A DNA stretch of 7,457 nucleotides from a bacterium (GCA_021780625.1 JAJXYI010000052.1:1-7457); one strand, 5' to 3'. Positions 1 to 6,279 are shown, numbered from the stretch's first letter. Numbers and translations: made by a program. The notes: generated by a model not told the origin, from the sequence alone.

Positions 1-244
1 CGATCTTGATCGCCGAGCCTTCACCGGCCGCCTTGAAGGCCTCGAATGCCGGGTTGTCCGAAAACACCGTGCACGAAAATGTCCCGCCTCGGTCTCCAAG
101 CTCGACGCTCAGGAAAGGGTTCCCGTTGCTGGCGGTCTTGGTCGTGATCCGCTTGATGATCAGGACGGCCGAGAACGGCTTTCCTGGCGAGGATTCGAGA
201 CCTTTCAATTCGCGGACGTTGAGGCGGGCGGGGGTGTCGGGCAT
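1..244 (-). CDS. OB-fold protein, N-terminal part of a YhaM-like 3'-5' exoribonuclease (partial)
   Basis: Reading the minus strand from the ATG at 244-242 gives 81 codons that stay open to the window edge, so the 3' part is missing. The N-terminus (MPDTPARLNVRELKGL) leads into an OB-fold-like stretch at residues 25-81, with the pattern 'LIIKRITTKTASNGNPFLSVELGD' followed by a 'FSCTVFSD' strand. This matches the N-terminal nucleic-acid-binding OB domain of YhaM-type exoribonucleases, where it precedes an HD phosphohydrolase domain that trims RNA 3' ends. The HD domain would lie outside the window and is not seen, so a stand-alone OB-fold protein is possible. The start lies 18 bases after the stop of the isochorismatase-like gene, which suggests co-transcription. 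No Shine-Dalgarno is visible; the leader is pyrimidine-rich (CCCTTCGCCCC). Confidence 0.68.
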   Translation of the reverse strand, partial: MPDTPARLNVRELKGLESSPGKPFSAVLIIKRITTKTASNGNPFLSVELGDRGGTFSCTVFSDNPAFEAFKAAGEGSAIKI

Positions 245-262
245 GGGGCGAAGGGAAAAGGG

Positions 263-820
263 TCAGGCGTAGGACTTCACCAGTTTGGTGAACGAGCGAA
301 AAGCCGGGTGAGCCGCGTCGCCCATCATCGAGTAGAACACCGTCTCGCTGGGCAGCACGTTCACGCCGGCCCGTTGGAGCGCATCGATGGCGACCGCCGC
401 ATCATCCGCCCTGCGCGCACCGAGGCAATCGCTCAGCAGCGTCACCGGAATATCCGAACGCAGTGCATCGATGGCCGTCTGGTAAATGCAGACCGGCGTC
501 TCGAGTCCGCAGATCAACAGGTGATCCGCGTGCTGCCCCTGGAGGAGGGCGTCGCGGATGCCATGGTCCGCCAGCGCGGAAAATGTCGTCTTGGCCAGTT
601 GCAGCGGTCGATTCGCCAGCGCGAGCAGCGCCGGTTCGGTGGAGCCGAGCTTCTGGGGGACCTGCTCCGTGAACGCCACCGGCAGCCCAAGGGCCTGGGC
701 GGCTTCGATCGCAAACGAGCACCGTTTCACGAGCCGCGCCCGGTCGGGCATCACGTCCAGGAAGGTCGGCTGGAGATCGATGCAGAGCAGGAGGGGACCA
801 GGAGTCGTGACGTCAGTCAT
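263..820 (-). CDS. Isochorismatase-family cysteine hydrolase (ISOC1/ISOC2/YcaC-like)
   Basis: This 185-residue protein has the whole isochorismatase-like alpha/beta fold. The expected catalytic triad is visible: Asp15 in 'LLCIDLQ', Lys77 in 'LAKTTFSAL', and the nucleophile Cys111 in 'CGLETPVCIYQTA'. The stretch before the cysteine is where the family has its cis-peptide. The 'CG(I/L)E..VC..QTA' signature and the short length resemble the ISOC1/ISOC2 branch rather than EntB-type isochorismatases or nicotinamidases. The substrate cannot be told from sequence; the family hydrolyses amide or vinyl-ether bonds in small molecules. It is cytoplasmic, with no signal peptide. It lies 62 bases after the metallophosphatase and 18 bases before the YhaM-like gene, so it is probably the middle gene of a minus-strand operon. 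No clear ribosome binding site precedes the ATG. Confidence 0.87.
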   Translation of the reverse strand: MTDVTTPGPLLLCIDLQPTFLDVMPDRARLVKRCSFAIEAAQALGLPVAFTEQVPQKLGSTEPALLALANRPLQLAKTTFSALADHGIRDALLQGQHADHLLICGLETPVCIYQTAIDALRSDIPVTLLSDCLGARRADDAAVAIDALQRAGVNVLPSETVFYSMMGDAAHPAFRSFTKLVKSYA

Positions 821-882
821 GTCCCGGCGAGCCTAGAACGCGGCCATTCAAGATTGCGAAACCAAATCCGGTCGGGGCGCCC

Positions 883-1545
883 TCAGGCCTTGTAGTACGT
901 CGTGCGGGCATCGACCTGGATGATCGCCTTGTCGGGAAGCACGTAGGCCGTGAGCTTGCCGCCGGACACGCAACCGGTGTCGATGCCCAGTGCCCAGGGG
1001 CTCTGATAGACCAGCGGGCGGGGCGTGTGCCCATAGACCACAAACGGGGGGCCAGCCCAGCGCTCGACCCAGGGCGACCCGTCCGGACAATCGGCGCGTT
1101 TTCGCGGACGCCCCTGGCGGTCGATTACCTGTATCCGTGTGACGATGTCTTCGCCCTGTTCGGACCAGGGGCGGCTCGGAAGGAATCCACCGTGCACATA
1201 CACGGTCTGCAGCGCGGGCTCGTGGTGGGTGATCGGCATCTGCTCGATGAAATCCCAATCCACCGCACGAAGCGCGGAGAGGGTGGGGTAGTCCTCCTTT
1301 TTCAGCACCGACAGATCGCGCGTATGCCGATATTTCCGAAGCCGGTGCTCATGATTCCCCAGGATTGCGATAGCACCGGCGCGGCGGGCAATGTCCAATA
1401 CCCGCAGCGAATCCGGCCCCCGGTTCACCAGGTCGCCGAGCAGGATGAGCCGGTCGCACGACGACACCACGAGCTTGTCGAGCAGATCCTCGAATTCGTC
1501 GGCGCAGCCGTGGATGTCTCCAATGGCGATGATCCGGTTGGACAT
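883..1545 (-). CDS. PPP-family metallophosphatase (ApaH / PphA-like)
   Basis: This 220-residue protein carries every metal-site motif of the calcineurin-like PPP phosphoesterases. They are GDIHG (residues 9-13, with Asp10 and His12), GDLVNRGPDS (37-46, Asp38), GNHEHRL (63-69, Asn64 and His65), VHGG (117-120, His118), YGHTP (171-175, His173) and a final 'GIDTGCVSGG' (187-196). Such enzymes bind two metal ions and hydrolyse phosphoserine/threonine or dinucleoside tetraphosphates. 'GDLVNRGPDSL' is close to the ApaH form (GDLVARGPGSL), but the protein is shorter than ApaH (about 280 residues) and fits the PphA/PrpE size range. Substrate choice between protein phosphate and Ap4A is therefore open. 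It is the first gene of the minus-strand cluster and diverges from the gene at 1603 across 57 bases. Its leader (TCTCCGCAACTTTCCC) has no Shine-Dalgarno. Confidence 0.9.
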   Translation of the reverse strand: MSNRIIAIGDIHGCADEFEDLLDKLVVSSCDRLILLGDLVNRGPDSLRVLDIARRAGAIAILGNHEHRLRKYRHTRDLSVLKKEDYPTLSALRAVDWDFIEQMPITHHEPALQTVYVHGGFLPSRPWSEQGEDIVTRIQVIDRQGRPRKRADCPDGSPWVERWAGPPFVVYGHTPRPLVYQSPWALGIDTGCVSGGKLTAYVLPDKAIIQVDARTTYYKA

Positions 1546-1602
1546 GGGAAAGTTGCGGAGAAATGGCTAGCACGCCGCGCGCCGACAAGTAAACAAGTAT
1601 GC
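1546..1602. promoter_or_regulatory. Short divergent promoter region
   Basis: These 57 bases separate the start codons of the metallophosphatase (minus) and the conserved hypothetical (plus), so both promoters must sit here or inside the opposite gene. The part nearest the plus-strand gene is AT-rich and contains ACAAGTA twice (1585-1591 and 1593-1599), giving an 8-base period. The middle is very GC-rich (CGCCGCGCGCCG). I see no convincing -35/-10 pair on either strand. Its role is inferred from position only. Confidence 0.35.
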
Positions 1603-2175
1603 ATGGATCTGAATCTTCAGCCGCTCGCGACCGCCTGCCATGTCACCGGTGAGCCCTTTGCCGACGGCGTGCGCGTCGCGAGCTTCCTGGTGTCGACGCC
1701 GGGTTCCGCGGACATCGCCAGGTTCGACCTGCTCGAGAGCGCAGCATCTCAATTTCAGGCTCCGGGACCAGTCATCTGCCGGTGGGTGCAACCCTTCAAA
1801 CCCCGCAAAGCCGGCGAGAACGCGGATCGGACGCTCAAGCTCACCGCCGAATCCCTATTTCTTACGCTTGCGGATCCGACGACCGAACCGACCGAGGAGT
1901 CCACGCGGCTTCTGCAGTTCCTCGCTCTGATGCTGGAGCGAAAGAAGATCCTCCGCCCGAAGGGGCTCACGGCCGACGGTGCACGCCAGCGGTTGGAGCA
2001 CGCGCGTTCGAAACAGATGTTCGAAATTCCCGCCGCTGAGCTGTCGCCTGAGTTCTTTGTGCAGGTGCAGGAACAGTTGAGTGTCCTGGTCGGCCCGAAG
2101 AAGAGCGCGGAACCGCGTCCAACGGAAGCGCCGCCAGAGGCCCCGGCGGAATCCTCGCCTGCGCCCCAGGCGTAG
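1603..2175 (+). CDS. Conserved hypothetical protein (C-x3-G-x-P-F family, Planctomycetes/Verrucomicrobia-like)
   Basis: I chose the ATG at 1603. The reading frame is open as far back as 1027, but that part lies over the metallophosphatase and translates to shadow sequence. The resulting 190-residue protein is cytoplasmic, with no signal peptide or membrane helix. It starts with 'ACHVTGEPFADGVRVASFLV' (11-30), then a 'RFDLLE' segment (40-45) and 'CRWVQPFKPRKAG' (59-71). A helical segment 'LLQFLALMLERKKILRPKG' follows (103-121), and the last 24 residues are Pro/Ala/Glu-rich and probably disordered. From memory, the order 'C..tG..f..G..v.S.L' - 'R.D' - 'CW' - 'L.fLa.ml.Rkk.L' recurs in small uncharacterised proteins of Planctomycetes and Verrucomicrobia. 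The N-terminal Cys-containing strand looks like half of a zinc-binding site, but the second cysteine pair is absent. Function is unknown. No Shine-Dalgarno is seen. Confidence 0.78.
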   Translation: MDLNLQPLATACHVTGEPFADGVRVASFLVSTPGSADIARFDLLESAASQFQAPGPVICRWVQPFKPRKAGENADRTLKLTAESLFLTLADPTTEPTEESTRLLQFLALMLERKKILRPKGLTADGARQRLEHARSKQMFEIPAAELSPEFFVQVQEQLSVLVGPKKSAEPRPTEAPPEAPAESSPAPQA

Positions 2176-2181
2176 ATTTTT
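2156..2181 (+). terminator. Candidate intrinsic terminator overlapping the 3' end of the conserved hypothetical
   Basis: A perfect 6-bp stem (CGCCTG 2156-2161 with CAGGCG 2167-2172) closes a 5-base loop. It is followed by TAGA, which includes the stop codon, and then TTTTT at 2177-2181. The hairpin uses the last sense codons of the upstream gene. The stem is short and the T-tract starts 4 bases late, so termination is probably partial. Confidence 0.42.
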
Positions 2182-2227
2182 GCGACTTTCGGCACGGACG
2201 CGGGTTTTCTGGGGAACCACCCGTCCT

Positions 2228-2515
2228 ATGAAAACATTCCTTCTGATCGTCTTTGCCGCAGCCTTCACCTTGGTTGTGATCAGGCTCTTCCCGATCGTGC
2301 TGGCGTCTGCTGGCTTGGGCGCGGCTGTTCTGCTCGCGCTGCTTGGATTTGCATGTCTGGTCATGCTGCCCGTCGCCGCCGGTGCGCTCGGCGCGGTGGC
2401 CGCGCTCGTGACCGTGCTGGTCCTCGCCGTTGCGGCCCTGTCGCCGATCTGGATTCCGATCCTGGCGGTGATCGGTCTGATTTCCCTGATTCGCCGGCGC
2501 TCCAAGACGGTCTGA
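2228..2515 (+). CDS. Small hydrophobic membrane protein, unknown function
   Basis: Starting at the ATG at 2228 gives a 95-residue protein that is almost entirely hydrophobic. There are about three membrane helices: roughly residues 3-22, 25-50 and 55-88, the last possibly split in two by the Pro in '[10 protein letters not shown]'. The protein ends in a basic tail 'RRRSKTV', which by the positive-inside rule points to a cytoplasmic C-terminus. The composition is dominated by Ala, Val, Leu and Ile, with many Gly/Ala small-residue contacts. The frame extends further upstream without a stop, but that part is Arg-rich shadow sequence over the previous gene. I recognise no family; phage holin or small transporter subunit are possible but unsupported. 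It sits between a conserved hypothetical and secG and has no Shine-Dalgarno (leader ACCACCCGTCCT). Confidence 0.62.
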   Translation: MKTFLLIVFAAAFTLVVIRLFPIVLASAGLGAAVLLALLGFACLVMLPVAAGALGAVAALVTVLVLAVAALSPIWIPILAVIGLISLIRRRSKTV

Positions 2516-2540
2516 GACCGCGGATCTCGCCCGCAGGCTG

Positions 2541-2572
2541 GGCCGGTGGCATTGCGCCGGCCTTGACAAGGC
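2541..2572 (+). repeat. Two overlapping inverted repeats upstream of secG
   Basis: The first hairpin pairs GGCCGGTG (2541-2548) with CGCCGGCC (2555-2562). It has 8 bp with one G-T wobble and a 6-base loop. The second is a palindrome, GCCTTG-A-CAAGGC (2560-2572). The two share bases 2560-2562, so they cannot both form fully. No T-tract follows the first, so it is not a standard terminator. It could mark the 3' end of the small membrane protein mRNA, and the second could be a protein-binding site over the -35 element. Confidence 0.4.
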
Positions 2573-2592
2573 GGGGGCGTCCCTGCTGTGTT
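2563..2592 (+). promoter_or_regulatory. Candidate sigma-70-type promoter for secG
   Basis: A perfect TTGACA (2563-2568) is followed after 18 bases by TGTGTT (2587-2592), a weak -10 with only three of six consensus bases. If used, transcription would start at about 2599, only a few bases before the secG ATG at 2604, giving an almost leaderless mRNA. The -35 lies inside a 13-base palindrome. Confidence 0.33.
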
Positions 2593-2603
2593 TGCCGTTT
2601 TAC

Positions 2604-2993
2604 ATGAGCATCCTGATCTCGATTTTCACCTTCGCCCTGATCGCCATTTCCGTGCTCTTGGTCCTGGTTGTTCTCGCGCAGAAGACCAAGGACGGTGGAA
2701 TGGGCGCCGCGCTGGGCGGCGGCATGACGGAGTCGACCTTCGGCGCCGACACGGGCAACGTGCTCACCAAGACGACGATCCGTCTCACGATCGCGTTCTT
2801 CGTCATCTGCCTCGCGTTGTATGTCGGCGAGATTCAGGTTCGCAAGCATGCCGCAATGAGTGGCGCCGGCGCGCTGCCGACCCTCTCGGTCCCCGCGGCT
2901 CCGAAGACCCCGGCCCCGGCATCCAATTCCAGTCCCTCGCTCGCTGTCCCGACGGCCCCCGTCAAGGCGCCCGCCGACGCAAAGAAGCCGTAA
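2604..2993 (+). CDS. secG: Preprotein translocase subunit SecG
   Basis: SecG is the small inner-membrane subunit that stimulates the SecYE channel. This 129-residue protein has the two-helix SecG layout: helix 1 at about residues 3-24 and helix 2 at about 59-77. Between them is the diagnostic loop '[35 protein letters not shown]' (positions 24-58), with the conserved Q-x-x-K/G and G-G..FG pattern. After helix 2 the sequence continues for about 45 residues as a Pro/Ala/Ser-rich tail ending in 'DAKKP', so it is a little longer than typical SecG (70-110). The ATG at 2604 is preferred over the in-frame TTG at 2592 because it begins directly at the first membrane helix. The leader is pyrimidine-rich with no Shine-Dalgarno. 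It is followed 14 bases later by the LolA-like gene, making an envelope-biogenesis pair. Confidence 0.94.
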   Translation: MSILISIFTFALIAISVLLVLVVLAQKTKDGGMGAALGGGMTESTFGADTGNVLTKTTIRLTIAFFVICLALYVGEIQVRKHAAMSGAGALPTLSVPAAPKTPAPASNSSPSLAVPTAPVKAPADAKKP

Positions 2994-3007
2994 CCCGGGC
3001 GGTCACG

Positions 3008-3898
3008 ATGTCCGCATCGCTCCGTACGCCTGCCGCATGCCTGTGGCGGGCGTTTTTTTTGGCCGCGTGCGTGCTATCAGGTCCTCTGGTGGTTCGCGCC
3101 CAGCCCGCCAAGAACTACAGGCCGATGCCCAACTACGTGCAGCTCGGCAAGCCGGACCAGGCCGAGGGCCGCCGCCTTATGTCGGATTTCCGGCACCTGG
3201 GAATCTCGGGCGATTATTACCTGGAATTCCGCCTTCGGATGATGCCCCACCGGGGGCAGGAGTCCGTGTTTACCGGACGCCTCTGGGGTGGCCGAAGGCC
3301 CGAGGGGGCATACACGCGCCTGGAGCTGTCGGGACCCGACGGATCCCAGGTTCGACTGCTGATTCTGAACGGCCCGAATCCTCAGATCTGGCGCTGGCGC
3401 CCCGGTCTGCTCGAGCCCGAGCACCTTGGCCTGCGCGACCTGTTTCAGGCCATTCCGGGCACGGTCCTGACCCCGTTCGACCTGCAGATGCCGTATTTGT
3501 ATTGGAATGACTATACATTCGAGGGACTGGCCAAGGTTCGCGGCCGCCCGGCGTACAATTTTCTCATGTATCCACCGCCCGACGTCGAGAAGGCCGACCC
3601 GGCCCTGCGTGGCGTGAGGGTGAGCATCGATTCCGAATACAAGGCGATGGTCGAGTCTACCCTGATCGGCGCCGACGATGCGCCGCTGAAGCGGCTGTCG
3701 CTTCAGGAGCTCAAGAAGGTGCAGGGACAGTGGATCGTCCAGATGGTCGAGGTGCGCGACGAGGCCACCCGATCGAAGACGCGTTTCTCGGTTACCGGCG
3801 CGGCGCTCGGCCAATCCTTCGCGGATGGGCTGTTCTCGCCCGGGGCCCTCGCGCGGGACATCGCGCCGCCGTCCGGAGGCGCTGTCGACCGATTCTGA
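3008..3898 (+). CDS. Exported LolA-like outer-membrane lipoprotein-sorting protein
   Basis: This 296-residue protein begins with a signal peptide. Basic residues (SLRTP, LWR) precede the hydrophobic core 'AFFLAACVLSGPLVV', with a likely cleavage after 'VRA' (residue 31). The mature part is rich in beta-strand patterns: 'GDYYLEFRLRMMPHRGQESVFTGRLW', then 'RLELSGPDGSQVRLLILNGPNPQIWRW'. Near the C-terminus are 'GVRVSIDSEYKAMVE', 'LKRLSLQELKKVQGQWIV' and 'MVEVRDEATRSKTRFSV'. This order ('D..Y.A..E....D......L....k..G.W....' then 'R......T...') is typical of LolA-like lipoprotein-sorting proteins (LolA/RseB fold), which carry or sense lipid in the periplasm. The identity of the cargo is unknown. 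The ATG at 3008 is chosen because it supplies the basic n-region. A terminator-like hairpin lies inside the signal-peptide codons. The HAD gene follows after 8 bases. Confidence 0.75.
   Translation: MSASLRTPAACLWRAFFLAACVLSGPLVVRAQPAKNYRPMPNYVQLGKPDQAEGRRLMSDFRHLGISGDYYLEFRLRMMPHRGQESVFTGRLWGGRRPEGAYTRLELSGPDGSQVRLLILNGPNPQIWRWRPGLLEPEHLGLRDLFQAIPGTVLTPFDLQMPYLYWNDYTFEGLAKVRGRPAYNFLMYPPPDVEKADPALRGVRVSIDSEYKAMVESTLIGADDAPLKRLSLQELKKVQGQWIVQMVEVRDEATRSKTRFSVTGAALGQSFADGLFSPGALARDIAPPSGGAVDRF
3026..3060 (+). terminator. Terminator-like hairpin plus T8 tract (inside the 5' end of the LolA-like gene)
   Basis: CGCCTGCC (3027-3034) pairs with GGCGGGCG (3045-3052) over 8 bp with one T-G wobble, and A3026 can add a pair with T3053. 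The loop is 10 bases, and eight T residues follow directly (3053-3060). On form alone this is a standard intrinsic terminator placed 33 bases after the secG stop. It overlaps codons 7-18 of the LolA-like gene, so it either reduces transcription of that gene or is a by-product of the codons for Arg-Ala-Phe-Phe-Leu. Confidence 0.5.
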
Positions 3899-3906
3899 GA
3901 GTGCCC

Positions 3907-4578
3907 GTGAACGGTGAGTCAAACCCGCGGCCCCGCGTGGTCGTCTTCGATTTGGACGGCACGCTGTTCGACAGCCTGCCCGGAGTGCTCCGGGCGATCC
4001 GTCACGCGCTCGAGCCGTTTGAAAGCCGGCCGTTGACGATGGACATATTCCCAAACCTGGGCGGCCCGCCCGAACGGTTCTTCCCGGGGCTGCTCCGCGA
4101 CCCCAGTAACGCGCCCGCCGCGCTTGCCAGGCTCTCCGCATTTGTGGCCGAGAACGGCTGGGATGCCTCGCCGTATCCGGGCGCGATCGGTCTTCTCAAA
4201 GACCTCGTTCGCGCCGGCTTCCGGACGGCGGTGTGGACCGGTCGCGATCGCGCCTCGACGCTCGAACTCGTGCAACGGCACGCCCTTGGATCCCTCATCG
4301 GAACGGAGGTCTGCGGGGATGACTTGGCGTCCCACAAGCCCGACCCCGAGGGCATGGCTGTGCTGCTTCGCAGGTTTGACGCGCACCCGGGGGAGGCCTT
4401 GTTCGTTGGCGACTCGGATGTCGACGTGCGCTCCGGCGAGGCGGCGGGTGTAAGGATGATCTTGATACGCGCCGGACGCCCCCTTGGGGAGACTGTCGCC
4501 GGGAAGGCCTGGCGCGTCGCGGACACCCACGCGGACGCCTATGCGCTCGTCAGGTCGTGGGCCGGTATTGCGCCCTGA
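3907..4578 (+). CDS. HAD-superfamily phosphatase (phosphoglycolate phosphatase-like)
   Basis: The HAD hydrolase motifs are all present in this 223-residue protein. Motif I is 'FDLDGTLFDS', with nucleophile Asp15 and acid/base Asp17. Motif II is 'VWTGRDR' (Thr111), the motif III lysine is in 'SHKPDPEG' (Lys144), and motif IV is 'VGDSDVDV' (Asp169, Asp173). The helical cap lies between motifs I and II (about residues 22-90), the subclass-I arrangement seen in Gph, PpaX and beta-phosphoglucomutase. The physiological substrate, a small sugar or glycolate phosphate, cannot be decided. There is no ATG; the start is GTG 3907, or GTG 3901 two bases after the previous stop. I prefer 3907 because GAGAG (3897-3901) sits at a suitable distance, the only Shine-Dalgarno-like motif in the window. 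Tight linkage to the LolA-like gene suggests translational coupling. Confidence 0.87.
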   Translation: MNGESNPRPRVVVFDLDGTLFDSLPGVLRAIRHALEPFESRPLTMDIFPNLGGPPERFFPGLLRDPSNAPAALARLSAFVAENGWDASPYPGAIGLLKDLVRAGFRTAVWTGRDRASTLELVQRHALGSLIGTEVCGDDLASHKPDPEGMAVLLRRFDAHPGEALFVGDSDVDVRSGEAAGVRMILIRAGRPLGETVAGKAWRVADTHADAYALVRSWAGIAP

Positions 4579-4581
4579 CGC

Positions 4582-5691
<1,110 letters not shown>

Positions 5692-5719
5692 CTATGGGGA
5701 TCTTGGTTTGGCGGATACA

Positions 5720-5756
5720 GGCCGATGAGAACCGGCCACTCGAAAAAATGGCGAGT
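5720..5756. repeat. Two adjacent small inverted repeats in the leader of the ABC ATPase gene
   Basis: GGCCG (5720-5724) pairs with CGGCC (5733-5737) around 8 bases, and directly next to it ACTCG (5738-5742) pairs with CGAGT (5752-5756) around 9 bases that include six A residues. Both lie in the 178-base gap between the divergent ABC ATPase and RHH genes, 28-66 bases upstream of the ATPase start. They could be small mRNA hairpins or protein-binding sites. The stems are only 5 bp, so chance is possible. Confidence 0.25.
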
Positions 5757-5842
5757 CAATCCCGTTTCGGCGAAGAATTTCGTTGCGCAGGTGGGCCATG
5801 AAATGCCAGAACGGATGCGTACCCCGTAAGTCCAGCCCCCAT

Positions 5843-5865
5843 CAACACAACCTAGGCTTTTGTTG
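5843..5865. promoter_or_regulatory. Candidate operator: 23-base imperfect palindrome before the tandem-RHH gene
   Basis: CAACACAA (5843-5850) and TTTTGTTG (5858-5865) match as inverted arms at 7 of 8 positions around a 7-base centre CCTAGGC. The site ends 4 bases before the ATG at 5870. RHH repressors usually bind short inverted repeats near their own promoters, so this is a natural autoregulation candidate. The sequence symmetry is seen; the binding is inferred. Confidence 0.35.
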
Positions 5866-5869
5866 CACC

Positions 5870-6211
5870 ATGGCCTCGAAATCCGCAAGTACCCCAGCAC
5901 CCCTTACGTTTGATCTGGATCAACCGATGGTTGACAAGATCGAGCATTGCCGCGAGGCCCTCGGCCTCGGCTCCACCTCCGAGGTGGTCCGACTCGCGAT
6001 CTCCAAGTTCAACTTCGATCGTTTCAAGCCCGCCGAAAAGCCGCACAGGCAGATCTCGGTCCGGTTGACGAGCGACATGCGCACGATGCTCAAACGTCAG
6101 GCGCGCACCAAGGACTCGAGCATCGGCGAACTGCTCCGCGTTGCCATCGACGCGCTCGCCGAGAATTCGAACAACGGCAAGAAAAAGGCCGGCAAAAAAG
6201 GCAAACGCTGA
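5870..6211 (+). CDS. Tandem ribbon-helix-helix protein with lysine-rich tail
   Basis: From the ATG at 5870 this encodes 113 residues. Two RHH-like units can be read. Unit 1 has strand 'LTFDLD' (12-17), helix A (about 18-31) and helix B 'TSEVVRLAISKF' (36-47). Unit 2 has strand 'ISVRLT' (62-67), helix A (about 68-80) and helix B 'IGELLRVAIDAL' (85-96). The core 'E-(V/L)2-R-(L/V)-A-I' occurs at 38-44 and again at 87-93, a 49-residue spacing that argues for internal duplication. RHH proteins (CopG/Arc/MetJ class) bind DNA as dimers through the paired strands, so this chain could be a pseudo-dimer. The final 'KKKAGKKGKR' may add non-specific DNA contact. Targets are unknown. No toxin gene is adjacent, which argues against an antitoxin. 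A reading frame extends 29 codons further upstream, but it lacks RHH character. Confidence 0.75.
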   Translation: MASKSASTPAPLTFDLDQPMVDKIEHCREALGLGSTSEVVRLAISKFNFDRFKPAEKPHRQISVRLTSDMRTMLKRQARTKDSSIGELLRVAIDALAENSNNGKKKAGKKGKR

Positions 6212-6243
6212 GTCCGGCCCCTCGTCGCTTTTCTTCCCTTCTG

Positions 6244-6279
6244 CGCCGTCGGCCCCTCGGGCCGGCGGCGTTTTTCTTT
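6244..6279 (+). terminator. Strong intrinsic terminator after the tandem-RHH gene
   Basis: A 12-bp stem (6244-6255 with 6259-6270, one G-T wobble) closes a 3-base CTC loop. It is followed by TTTTTCTTT (6271-6279). It starts 32 bases after the stop codon at 6211 and should stop transcription before the aminotransferase gene, which therefore needs its own promoter in the remaining 60 bases. Confidence 0.92.

Noticed and set aside
1027..1602. An upstream extension of the conserved hypothetical reading frame
   Set aside because: It lies over the metallophosphatase, which has full catalytic motifs on the other strand. The extension has no coherent fold pattern, and the recognisable family N-terminus begins after the ATG at 1603.
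2200..2225. A possible hairpin (CGGGT with ACCCG) between the conserved hypothetical and the membrane protein
   Set aside because: It has only 5 bp, a large loop and no T-tract. The hairpin at 2156-2181 is a better terminator candidate.
3077..4141. A 354-residue open frame on the minus strand
   Set aside because: It is Arg/Gly/Ala-rich shadow sequence opposite the LolA-like and HAD genes, both of which have clear motifs or a signal peptide.
5731..5759. A TTGACT box on the minus strand (5754-5759) as a -35 for the ABC ATPase
   Set aside because: At the normal spacing the -10 position would read GCCGGT, which is nothing like a -10 element, so I do not call a promoter.
5870..6211. The tandem-RHH protein as the antitoxin of a toxin-antitoxin pair
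   Set aside because: No small toxin-like gene is adjacent. A strong terminator follows directly, and the next gene is an aminotransferase.
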